Part shown: in pieces, positions 7,077 through 16,200 of the stretch
Layout of the letters: each line of letters begins with the position of its first letter
Numbering within the stretch: the stretch's first letter is position 1
From: Shimia sp.
GTDB lineage: Bacteria; Pseudomonadota; Alphaproteobacteria; Rhodobacterales; Rhodobacteraceae
Assembly: GCA_024224295.1 (NCBI GenBank)
Contig: JAAENN010000118.1
Location: 62,001-126,000 of the forward strand
Reading direction: 5' to 3'
DNA: 64,000 nt
The notes under the pieces: model-generated
Database searches by the model: none
Told to the model about the DNA's origin: nothing
Seen by the model: only the letters and a program-made list of their open reading frames with translations
Program-made: the position numbers and the translations under genes

Positions 7077-7613
7077 TTAATCCTGCATCGGGGGCCACGG
7101 TCTGGTGGTTTCTGCTGCAATCCAGTTGGTTACCCACTCTGGAGCCACTGGCGATTGCTCGTTCAAGCCCATAGCCTCCATCACTCGATCGGGCGTCACT
7201 ATTCCATTCTTATCGGTCACCGCCGCCCGGTAGAGCGCGTGGTTGGCGCATTCGCCGTTTTGTTTCCACATGGATTGCTCCAGATAGATAAAGCGCGCAT
7301 CCCAAAACACCGCCCGGCTGCGCATCTCGATCTTTTCAAAGGCGCGGATACGGCGACGATAGCGCACAGTCGCGCCCGCCATTGTCATGCTCCATTTTTT
7401 CCGACGCAGAACGCCGACCAATCCAATGCGCTGCGCCAGTGGAATACGGCCCAAATCAAACAGGGTCAGCGTGCGTCCATTGTTCAGCTCCATCCACAGG
7501 TCAATGTCAGACGGCCAACAGCGGTGCTCAGACACGTGGGTGCCGGTCAATGGAAGCCGGGTTGCGTTGCGAAATTTGATCAACTCTTTGACCATGCGCA
7601 TAATGGGATACAT
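7077..7613 (-). CDS. Thioesterase-superfamily protein (4HBT_2 / THEM6-like)
   Basis: A 178-residue hotdog-fold protein. The segment CWPSDIDLWMELNNGRTLTLFDLGR (about 32-56) matches the THEM6/4HBT_2 pattern, where the usual D-x-N-x-H-x-N of acyl-CoA thioesterases appears as D-x-x-x-x-x-N-N. An acyl-thioester substrate is likely by family, but none can be named. The start is well supported: AAAGGAG lies 9 bases before the ATG at 7613. The gene is divergent from yggT and heads the same-strand block running down to the queuosine transporter. Confidence 0.78.
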   Translation of the reverse strand: MYPIMRMVKELIKFRNATRLPLTGTHVSEHRCWPSDIDLWMELNNGRTLTLFDLGRIPLAQRIGLVGVLRRKKWSMTMAGATVRYRRRIRAFEKIEMRSRAVFWDARFIYLEQSMWKQNGECANHALYRAAVTDKNGIVTPDRVMEAMGLNEQSPVAPEWVTNWIAAETTRPWPPMQD

Positions 7614-7738
7614 GGGGCTCTCCTTTGCCTGCCCTTCAATGCCTTCCGCAACACATCGTCAACCGAGATTCCTGCGCAGGCTTGTGCTTTGACGCAACGG
7701 TGCTTAACTGTGCCCCAATCGGAGCAAAGGAGCCTCTC

Positions 7739-8023
7739 ATGATGGCAATTTACGGCCCACTGAAGCTGATCTTGGATATCGCCTTCTTCTTCATGCTGGC
7801 ACATATCATCATGAGCTGGTTGATCAATTTCCAGGTCCTGAACCTGCGCCAGCCGCTTGTGTCGCAAATCTGGACTGGTCTGAACCGGCTTCTAGAACCA
7901 ATCTATGAGCCGGTGCGCCGGGTGATGCCAGACACCCGTCCGCTTGATCTCGCGCCTCTGGTGGTCTTTGTGATCATTATCTCGCTGCGAGATTACATTC
8001 TGCCAGCAGTTCTTCTTGGATAA
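7739..8023 (+). CDS. YggT family membrane protein
   Basis: A 94-residue protein with two hydrophobic segments (about 9-29 and 71-92). Between them is the conserved PxxxPIRRVMP-like linker, here LEPIYEPVRRVMPDTRPLDLAP. YggT proteins occur in most bacteria and plastids and are linked to envelope or osmotic functions and to cytochrome and division loci, without a defined reaction. I chose the ATG at 7739 because AAAGGAG ends 6 bases before it. The second ATG follows immediately. It is the first gene of a plus-strand set with recQ and yaaA. Confidence 0.88.
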   Translation: MMAIYGPLKLILDIAFFFMLAHIIMSWLINFQVLNLRQPLVSQIWTGLNRLLEPIYEPVRRVMPDTRPLDLAPLVVFVIIISLRDYILPAVLLG

Positions 8024-8058
8024 CCTGCGCCTTCGGGCTTGAGGCTCCCGCCTGCCTA

Positions 8059-8090
8059 TGGGACAGTCGCGCGAAACGCAGATTGTCCCA
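8059..8090 (+). repeat. Inverted repeat between yggT and recQ
   Basis: TGGGACA (8059-8065) and TGTCCCA (8084-8090) form a perfect 7-bp stem around an 18-base loop. It sits 14 bases before the recQ ATG and just before its AAAAAGGTG ribosome binding site. There is no T run, so it is not a classical terminator. It may affect recQ translation or be an operator. No alphaproteobacterial LexA box (GTTC-N7-GTTC type) was seen. Confidence 0.35.
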
Positions 8091-8104
8091 GAAAAAGGTG
8101 AAAA

Positions 8105-10144
8105 ATGCAGACCGCAACCACGGTTCTGAGCGATGTGTTTGGCTTTGACGCCTTCCGCCCAGGACAAGAAGACATCGTGGAAGCTGTCACACGTGGTGAC
8201 AATGTGTTGGCGATCATGCCAACCGGCGGCGGCAAATCCCTCTGTTATCAATTGCCTGCACTCATCCGCGGTGGCGTCACGGTTGTGATCTCGCCGCTGA
8301 TTGCGTTGATGCGGGATCAGGTCCGTGCCTTGCGCGAAGCAGGGGTGGAAGCCGGTGCTCTCACTTCTGGCAATACCGAAGAAGAGACTGCGCAGGTATG
8401 GGACGCCATCGATGCCGGACGGCTCAAGTTACTCTACATCGCCCCGGAACGGCTGGCTTCGGGCGCCTCATTGGGCATGTTGCGCCAAATAGGTGTTGGC
8501 CTGATCGCGGTAGACGAAGCGCATTGTGTCAGTCAATGGGGGCATGATTTTCGACCTGACTATTTACGGATTGGGGAACTGCAACGCGCGCTGGATGTAC
8601 CGGTTGCCGCTTTCACGGCAACGGCAGACGCCGAAACCCGCGATGAAATCGTTGAGCGCTTGTTTGGTGGCGTCGCACCAGAGACTTTTCTGCATGGTTT
8701 TGACCGACCGAACCTGCATCTGGCCTTTGCGGCCAAAGACAATCCCCGCAAGCAGATCTTGCAGTTTGCTGCGGCTCGAAAAGGGCAGTCCGGTATTGTT
8801 TATTGCGGCACCCGCGCCAAAACTGAAACCCTTGCCAAAGCGCTGCGGGACGAGGGACATCTGGCCTTGCACTATCACGGAGGCATGGACCCGCAAGAGC
8901 GCCGTGATACCGAAGTGCGGTTTCAGCGCGAAGATGGGTTGATTGTGGTGGCAACAGTGGCCTTTGGGATGGGGGTGGATAAACCAGACATCCGTTGGGT
9001 TGCCCACGCGGATTTGCCCAAGTCGATTGAAGCCTACTACCAAGAGATTGGTCGCGCGGGACGGGATGGGGCACCGGCGGAAACCCTCACTCTGTTTGGG
9101 CCTGACGACATTCGTCTGCGCCGCTCACAAATTGACGAAGGCCTTGCCCCACCGGAACGTCGTGCGGCGGACCATGCGCGCCTGAATGCGCTTTTGGGAT
9201 TGGCGGAGGCCCTGGAATGCCGTCGCGCCAATCTCTTGCAATACTTCGGAGAAACTGAGGTAACCTGCGGAAAATGCGATCTCTGTGACACGCCTCCTGA
9301 GGTGTTTGATGGGACGGTAGCGGTACGCAAAGCCTTGTCCGCCATTCTGCGCACTGGTGAGTGGTTCGGCACCGGCCATCTGATCGACATTCTGCTTGGC
9401 AATGAGACCGACAAGGTGCGCGAAAGAGGACATGACGTGTTACCCACCTATGGTATTGGTCAAGAATATGACAAACGCCAATGGCAGGCCGTGTTCCGTC
9501 AAATGATGGGCCACGATCTTGTGCGCCCCAACCCGGAACGCCGTGGCGCGTTGATGATGACCGAAAAGGCGCGGCCGGTATTGCGCGACGAAGAGACGAT
9601 CAAGCTGCGTCGTGATACGATCCGCACCACCTCGCGTCGTCCCGCTGCAAAGACGCTGGTCAGTGAAGAAAACGCCCCTTTGATGTCCGCGCTAAAAGCC
9701 AAGCGCCGCGCCTTGGCCGAGGCGGCGAAGGTGCCTGCCTATATAATTTTTCCGGATCGTACCCTCGCCGAGATGGCCGACGCGCGCCCTAGCAGTCTCG
9801 ATGACATGGCGCGTGTAAGCGGGGTCGGCGCAAAGAAACTCGCCAACTACGGGGATGCATTTCTTGAAGTGATCAATGGCGAAGCAGAACAAATGCACCC
9901 AAGCCGTCGCAAGATTGCCGGCCGAAAAGATGCTGACCTCTACGATCAATTGCTGGAAGCGCAATCCAATCTGCTCCGTGGACCAGACGGCATCGACAAA
10001 CCGATGAGCTGCTCTGCCGGGATGTTGGCCAAAGTTGCAAGCGCCAAGCCCCGCGACGCGCAAGCCATGGAACGCTTGCTGGGAGATCGCCGCGCGGAAC
10101 GTTTTGGAGACGCGTTTCTGGAAATTCTCCGTGACACCAACTAG
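8105..10144 (+). CDS. recQ: ATP-dependent DNA helicase RecQ
   Basis: A 679-residue superfamily-2 helicase with complete RecQ architecture. Walker A is MPTGGGKS (K44), the DEAH box is at 137-140, and the aromatic-rich loop CVSQWGHDFR follows. The second RecA-like domain contains QEIGRAGRDG near 313-322. A RecQ zinc-binding site is formed by C372, C388, C391 and C394. A winged helix follows, then an HRDC domain near 525-595 and a basic C-terminal extension. RecQ unwinds DNA 3'-to-5' in RecF-pathway repair and fork restart. The length is at the long end for bacterial RecQ, as is usual in Rhodobacterales. The ATG at 8105 has AAAAAGGTG upstream. yaaA follows after 27 bp. Confidence 0.97.
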   Translation: MQTATTVLSDVFGFDAFRPGQEDIVEAVTRGDNVLAIMPTGGGKSLCYQLPALIRGGVTVVISPLIALMRDQVRALREAGVEAGALTSGNTEEETAQVWDAIDAGRLKLLYIAPERLASGASLGMLRQIGVGLIAVDEAHCVSQWGHDFRPDYLRIGELQRALDVPVAAFTATADAETRDEIVERLFGGVAPETFLHGFDRPNLHLAFAAKDNPRKQILQFAAARKGQSGIVYCGTRAKTETLAKALRDEGHLALHYHGGMDPQERRDTEVRFQREDGLIVVATVAFGMGVDKPDIRWVAHADLPKSIEAYYQEIGRAGRDGAPAETLTLFGPDDIRLRRSQIDEGLAPPERRAADHARLNALLGLAEALECRRANLLQYFGETEVTCGKCDLCDTPPEVFDGTVAVRKALSAILRTGEWFGTGHLIDILLGNETDKVRERGHDVLPTYGIGQEYDKRQWQAVFRQMMGHDLVRPNPERRGALMMTEKARPVLRDEETIKLRRDTIRTTSRRPAAKTLVSEENAPLMSALKAKRRALAEAAKVPAYIIFPDRTLAEMADARPSSLDDMARVSGVGAKKLANYGDAFLEVINGEAEQMHPSRRKIAGRKDADLYDQLLEAQSNLLRGPDGIDKPMSCSAGMLAKVASAKPRDAQAMERLLGDRRAERFGDAFLEILRDTN

Positions 10145-10171
10145 ATAGACTTCAAACAGAAGGACTACCAA

Positions 10172-10945
10172 ATGCTCGTTGTGATTTCGCCCGCCAAACG
10201 TCTGAACTGGGACCCTGTTGAAGGTCCTATGTCGGAGCCTGAGTTTCAGGAAGACGCAGTACGTTTGGCCACAACAGCGCGCAATCTAACGCTGGCGGAT
10301 TTACGAAAGCTGATGGACCTGAGCTCTGATTTGGCGAAGCTCAACCGCGATCGTTTCAAAGCCTTCGAGGCAGTACCGTCCAATGACCTTACGCGTCCTG
10401 CCGTACACGCCTTTGCAGGTGACACCTACGTCGGGTTAGACGCAACAAGTCTGGAAGCGGACGAGATGGCTTGGGCACAAGATCATCTGCGAATTTTGTC
10501 CGGTCTCTATGGGGTATTGCGTCCTCTTGACGCGATGCAACCGTATCGATTGGAGATGGGTAGCCGCTTAAAAACGCGGCGTGGTAAATCTCTTTATGAG
10601 TATTGGCGGGAAGCTCCAGCCAAAGCGCTGCGCGCGCAGGCTGAGGAACTAAACACTGATACATTGGTCAACTGCGCGAGCCAAGAATACTTCGGCGCCG
10701 TGGACCTGAAGGCGCTGAAGCTGCGCGTAATTACTCCGGTGTTCAAAGAAAAGCGCAATGGAGAGACCAAAATCGTCTCGTTTTTTGCCAAAAAAGCGCG
10801 CGGTAGCATGGCACGCTACGTTGTCCACAACCGCTTGACGGATGCGGAGGGCTTAAAGGACTTTGATTATGGCGGCTATCGATATCAGCCCGCGATGTCG
10901 AACGGAGACAGTTGGGTGTTTTTGCGAGATTACCCAGAGGCCTGA
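10172..10945 (+). CDS. yaaA: Peroxide stress protein YaaA (DUF328)
   Basis: A 257-residue protein matching YaaA end to end: MLVVISPAKRLNW at the N-terminus, GDTYVGLDA near 84-92, HLRILSGLYGVLRPLD near 106-121, and a C-terminal YRYQPAMSNGDSWVFLR. In E. coli YaaA is induced by hydrogen peroxide through OxyR, lowers free intracellular iron and binds DNA. AGAAGG precedes the ATG. It is transcribed with recQ and converges on the hybrid kinase gene with a 16-bp overlap. No OxyR site was identified. Confidence 0.93.
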   Translation: MLVVISPAKRLNWDPVEGPMSEPEFQEDAVRLATTARNLTLADLRKLMDLSSDLAKLNRDRFKAFEAVPSNDLTRPAVHAFAGDTYVGLDATSLEADEMAWAQDHLRILSGLYGVLRPLDAMQPYRLEMGSRLKTRRGKSLYEYWREAPAKALRAQAEELNTDTLVNCASQEYFGAVDLKALKLRVITPVFKEKRNGETKIVSFFAKKARGSMARYVVHNRLTDAEGLKDFDYGGYRYQPAMSNGDSWVFLRDYPEA

Positions 10946-13110
10946 AGCGGTAGCTCATCTGTGTCTGGGAACGGATCAACGGTCTCTCCAGTATAAGCCT
11001 CGGCGATAACTTTGAATATTTCCTTTTTGCGCAACGGTTTGGTCAAATACATGTCCAAACCGTGTGACAAGATGTTGGCTTCATCACCATCATTGGCGAG
11101 GGCGGTCAAAGCGACAATTGGGATGCGACGATTGGTGCTCCCTTCCTGCTCGCGGATTTTTCGTGTTGCTTCGGTGCCATCCATGCGCGGCATGGATATA
11201 TCCATGAAAATTAGATCTGGTGCATAGGATTTGAATTTCTCAACCGCTTCCACGCCATCATGTGCAAACTCCAGGTCAATGTTTAGAGACTTGAGTAGCT
11301 TTTCTAAAACGAGCCGGTTCGTTTTGTTATCCTCAGCGGAAAGCACGCGCATGCGGCGTTTTGTTGGTGTGTGTTTTCGGGAAGTGCCCGCGCTGGCGGC
11401 TTTAGCAATCCCGAGATTTAGTTCTGCGCGAGAGCCCGGTTTCTGTAGAATTGCTTTCACCAGAGAGTCTTTCTCCATTCCGGCAAAACCCTTCAGATCG
11501 CTGGTAAGCGCAAGGATCGGTGTAGAAATTTCCATTTTTTGTAGTTCTCGGCCCAACTCACGGGCATTAATGCCGGTTGGTGTGTGATCCGCCAGAATCA
11601 GGTCCACATGTGGTGCCAATAACAGAACCTGCGTTTGGTCTGTACAAATGGTCACAGTTGCACCCATCTGCTCCAGTTGCTTTTGCAGTAGGTCGCTGTT
11701 CACCTCAACATCAGACGCCACGAGGACGTGCTGAACACTGTCAGGTAGCGGTATCGGCAACTGTTCGCAATCTTCTTCGATGGGCATGGACAGGCGGAAC
11801 CCAAAGGAGGTTCCTTCCCGCTCAACCGAGTCCACCCAGATTTCGCCAGCCATCAACCCGACCAACTGTTTGGTAAGAGCCAAGCCTAGGCCGGTGCCTT
11901 CAAATTCACGGTTCTGACTGGTGTCGACCTGATTAAACTCACCAAAAATGTGGTCAAGTTTCTCTTTCGGTATGCCAATCCCAGTATCTTGCACAGTGAC
12001 GTGGATCACCGCCTCAGAGCCATCGTTGGTTATCACGCCGACAACCTGAACCTGAACATGCCCATGATGGGTAAATTTTATGCCATTGCCCACAAGGTGA
12101 GTCAAAATTTGACGCATCCGACCAATGTCGCCGATAAATTTGGTGGGTAGGAACAGATCGTAGTCTACCAAAAGTTCCAACCCTTTTTCGCGAGCGGAGA
12201 CTTGATGAAGCGTCATGACTTCATGGATACATCGCTCGAGGTCAAACGGCTCTGTTCGCAGACCAACGTTTTCTGCCCCCAGTTTGGAGTAGTCGAGAAC
12301 GTCATTGATAATAGAGAGTAGAGCCTCGCCTGAATTCTTGATTGTGGAGGCAAACAGGCGCTGTTCTTCGCTTAGTGCGGTGTCCATCAGCAGGCTGGCC
12401 ATACCCACAACGCCGTTCATTGGCGTGCGCAGCTCGTGGCTCATATTCGCAAGAAACGCGGACTTAGCCTGACTTGCGGCATTTGCCTCTTGGCGCGCGC
12501 GCTGAAGCTCGGCCTCTTTGCGCACAGATTCGGTGATGTTCATGGCCAGGCTCGCACGGTCTTCGCCCTGATCGCGTTGGTCGATCAGCTTAAGAAACTC
12601 TTCGTTCCAAAGGCGCACAATCACTGGCTCTGGCTCATCGTCGTGCCAGCGCTGTTCCATCATGTTACACCAATCATCAGGTGAAGTATCTTCCAATACA
12701 AACAACCCTTCATGGGCCGCAAATTCCATAATCTCTTGATAACCAATGCCCGGCTTGATGTGATCCGCACCCTCAAAAATCGCCAGATACGCCGGATTGG
12801 CAGCGATCATTTTGCCTTTTGCGTCAAAGAATGCGAAGCCATCCCGTATTGTCGCGATTGAATGCCAAAGTCGTTGTTCCGCCTTGTCCGCGCGCTCCTT
12901 GGCGGTCTCCAACTCGTTACGGACCTTCTTGTTTTCCTTGACAACAGTTTGAAATTCGGCACGCGTTTCGACAATTTCGTTGGACAATTGCGCTGCATGT
13001 TTACCGAGTTTGCGGTTGGCTGCATAAAGCTCGCGCTTTTTAAGCTCCAGCAAGCGTTCAGCTGCCAAGCGTGCCCGTCTTTCGTCCGCAAGTTTTTGCG
13101 CCAGCGACAT
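10930..13110 (-). CDS. PAS-containing hybrid sensor histidine kinase/response regulator
   Basis: A 726-residue soluble hybrid kinase. Order: N-terminal coiled coil (about 1-80, rich in E/K/R/A), PAS domain (about 82-195), HisKA with H225 in ANMSHELRTPMNG, HATPase with DTGIGIP and GTGLGLAL boxes, a degenerate receiver-like domain (near 465-575), and a C-terminal receiver with phospho-acceptor D637 in IFMDISMP and the conserved KP pair. No membrane segment is visible, so it senses a cytoplasmic signal or is recruited by its coiled coil. There is no partner regulator nearby. A phosphorelay through an unlinked Hpt protein is likely by family logic. Confidence 0.92.
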   Translation of the reverse strand: MSLAQKLADERRARLAAERLLELKKRELYAANRKLGKHAAQLSNEIVETRAEFQTVVKENKKVRNELETAKERADKAEQRLWHSIATIRDGFAFFDAKGKMIAANPAYLAIFEGADHIKPGIGYQEIMEFAAHEGLFVLEDTSPDDWCNMMEQRWHDDEPEPVIVRLWNEEFLKLIDQRDQGEDRASLAMNITESVRKEAELQRARQEANAASQAKSAFLANMSHELRTPMNGVVGMASLLMDTALSEEQRLFASTIKNSGEALLSIINDVLDYSKLGAENVGLRTEPFDLERCIHEVMTLHQVSAREKGLELLVDYDLFLPTKFIGDIGRMRQILTHLVGNGIKFTHHGHVQVQVVGVITNDGSEAVIHVTVQDTGIGIPKEKLDHIFGEFNQVDTSQNREFEGTGLGLALTKQLVGLMAGEIWVDSVEREGTSFGFRLSMPIEEDCEQLPIPLPDSVQHVLVASDVEVNSDLLQKQLEQMGATVTICTDQTQVLLLAPHVDLILADHTPTGINARELGRELQKMEISTPILALTSDLKGFAGMEKDSLVKAILQKPGSRAELNLGIAKAASAGTSRKHTPTKRRMRVLSAEDNKTNRLVLEKLLKSLNIDLEFAHDGVEAVEKFKSYAPDLIFMDISMPRMDGTEATRKIREQEGSTNRRIPIVALTALANDGDEANILSHGLDMYLTKPLRKKEIFKVIAEAYTGETVDPFPDTDELPLQASG

Positions 13111-13210
13111 ACGCCGATCCCTAAATCGTCCAATCCGTTGCTGGTCGTTCTCTCAAATGTCCATGAATATCTGCTTAATCATACACGGAGGGTTTCTTGA
13201 TTTTCTTATC

Positions 13211-13248
13211 GTTGCCAAGTCCGTGGCGCCCATGGCAACATTGCGCCA
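13211..13248. repeat. Interlocked inverted repeats upstream of the macroglobulin gene
   Basis: GTTGCCA (13211-13217) pairs with TGGCAAC (13233-13239), and TGGCGC (13224-13229) pairs with GCGCCA (13243-13248). The two repeats interleave, and the second ends 20 bases before the macroglobulin ATG. Such an arrangement could be paired operator sites or an RNA pseudoknot near the ribosome binding site. It lies in the 158-bp divergent region shared with the hybrid kinase gene. Confidence 0.4.
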
Positions 13249-13268
13249 TTGATTGATGGAGAAGCCTA

Positions 13269-16200
13269 ATGTTTCGCGTTTTTGTGGCTGCAGTTTTAAT
13301 TGTTTGTTCTGGTTCGGCCTATGCCGAAAACACCTTTGTTCCCGATCGACGTATCGTCGTAAGCCGTGACGTTGATTTCTACGGATCGGATCTGCAAAAC
13401 CTGTTTGATACGACCTACGATGCCTGCATTGGGGCTTGCTTGGCCAATCAGGATTGTGTGGCTTTTACCTTCAATCAAAAATCCAAAGCTTGTTTCCCAA
13501 AGTCAGCGATCAGCGATCGGCAGCCCTACGAAGGGGCGCTGTCCGCCGAAGTGTTTGAGACGCCCCGCGGAACGCAATTTCTAGCCGGTGAGCGCGCAGA
13601 GGACCTGACGTTTCTAAGAAAATCGGATTTTGACCGCGCCAAAGATTTGGCTGCCAACGTCGGTCGGTATCATGCAGGCGGTCCCTGGACTGTTCCGGCA
13701 ATGCTCGATGCCGCGCAAGAACGCCGGGCCGAAGGCAACAATCTGAGCGCCATGCGTTGGACTGGTGGTGCCGTGGCAAAATCAGATCGTAGTGACCAAT
13801 GGCATGAATATGCCCGTCTGAATGCGGAGCTAAAGAGCAACAAGCCGTCTGAGACCAGCACTTATCGTGAGCGCGCGTTTCTTGGTAGCATTAACGCCTA
13901 TCTCCGGGCTGAGGATCGCGCTGAACGCGTTAATGCGCTAATCTTGATGGCCGATCAATTGGAGGAGCAGGACCGTGGCAAAGCGATGCTGCGTAGCCTA
14001 CGCCTTGCCGAGTCGGTCCAGCCGCGCTCCGATGTGGAGCAGCGTTTGGAAGCTGCCATTGGGAAATACGGGTTCCGTGTGTCTGAGCATGTTGTGGACA
14101 GCGACCTCGAAAAACCTAGGTTCTGTGCGGAATTCAACGAGCCTTTGGTTGCGGTCGGACAGGACTATTCGCCGTTTGTAAAACGGCCGAGCAATCAAAT
14201 GGCATTAAACGTTGAGGAGCGTCGCATTTGTGTCGAAGGCCTAACCCATGGACAACGCCTGGAGGTGACTTTTCGCAAAGGGCTGCCGGCGCAAAGTGGC
14301 GAAACGCTGATCAAGGATGTCACCCTCAACGCCTATGTGCGCGACCGTAGCCCAAGTGTGGACTTCGGCGGCCGGGCTTATGTGTTGCCGCGAAGCCAAG
14401 ACGCGGGCCTTCCAATTGAGACTGTCAATCTGGATGAGGTGGAATTGACCTTACAGCGCGTGAATGACCGGAACATTCTGCGTGCCATTCAGGACAGCTA
14501 TTTTGGCCAACCTCTCAGCTACTGGCAGGTCGATGAATTTGCCCGCGATGTGGCCGAAACGATCTGGACCGGGACCGGCGAGGTTCAAAATTCATTGAAC
14601 CAGACCGTTACAACTCGTCTTCCCATGGCGGATTTGGTCGCTGACCAGCCGGCAGGTGTTTATGCACTAACTGCCGATCTGCAGGGGGCGGACAAATACG
14701 ACGAAACTTCTGCGACGCAGTGGTTCTTACTGTCTGATATTGGTCTGACTAGCCTGAATGGAACCGACGGTTTGCATGCTTTTGTGCGCCGTCTGTCCGA
14801 TGCCACGGCCATGGACCAGGCTAAGGTATCGCTGATTTCTCGCGCTAATCGCGTTTTGGGAACGGTTTCCAGCGATGCAGAGGGCTATGCGCGGTTTGAT
14901 GCGGGTTTGACACGCGGCACCGGCGCGCAAGCACCGGCTTTGTTATTAGTCGAGACGGGAGAGGATTTTACGTTCCTGTCCCTCACGGACCCAGCGTTTG
15001 ATTTGTCCGACAGAGGTGTTGAGGGCCGCCCTGCGGCGCCTCCAATTGATCTCTTTGTAGCAACGGATCGCGGGGCCTACCGCGCTGGCGAAACCATTCA
15101 TGTGACCGCCTTGGTACGCGGACCCGTGGCCGAAGCCCTGCCGTCCCTGCCAGTGACGGCCATTCTGACCCGTCCGGATGGAGTGGAATACAGTCGCGAG
15201 GTGTCTACGGCCGGCGTTGCTGGTGGTCACGTGTTTGATATGCCGCTTGGCACGACCGTGCCACGCGGCCGCTGGACGTTAGAGTTCAAATCCGACCTAG
15301 AGGCGCCGGCTTTGGCAACGGCAAAGGTGTTGGTTGAGGACTTCCTGCCAGAACGCATTGATTTCGAGATGACACCGCCAAACGGGCCTTTGACCGAAGA
15401 TGACCCAGCCCCCCTCAAACTTGAAGCCCGGTATCTCTTTGGGGCGCCTGCAGCTGATTTGAGTGTCGAAGGACAGCTAACTCTTCGTGCTCAGTCTGAA
15501 ATTGACGGCTATCAAGGGTATAGATTTGGCCGATATGATCAGCCGTTCTACGGTCAAACGGAGTATTTCTATAGTGATGTTACGGATGCCCAAGGGCGCG
15601 CAAAAATCTTTCTGCCGTTGCCATCCCAAGATGCTGCGGGGCGAGCGCTGTCTGCGGACATCATTATGCGGGTGCTCGAAGGTTCTGGGCGTCCGGTAGA
15701 ACGTCGACTGTCCCATCCGGTTGCCGCGCAAACGTCGCTGATAGGGATCAAACCGCATTTTGACGAAGATGTTGTGCCAGAAGGTGGCACTGCCAAGTTT
15801 GATTTGTTGGCTTTGGCACAAGATTTAAAACGCACACAAATGCCCGTGAAATGGACCGTCAACCGCGTCGAAACCCGCTATCAGTGGTACCAGTTGGGCG
15901 GCAGTTGGGAATGGGAGCCGACCACCCGGCGTACAACCGTGGCTAGAGGATCTGCGACTCTAGGTGATACCGTAGTGGAAGTTGGGGCACAGGTGGATTG
16001 GGGCCGCTACGAGATCGTAGTGGTGCAGGAGGGCGGCGATTTTGTCTCCAGTGCCGCTGAATTCTACGCCGGTTGGTATGCGCCGATTGATGCCACCGAA
16101 ACCCCAGACACGCTTGAACTGTCGCTGGATAAGGACATGTTCCGAAGTGGCGATACAGCACAGCTGCGCTTGGTGCCGCGCTTTGCGGGCACGGCGCTGG

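Noticed and set aside
8059-8090. LexA (SOS) operator before recQ
   Set aside because: The repeat is TGGGACA-N18-TGTCCCA, not a GTTC-N7-GTTC or GAAC-N7-GTTC site.
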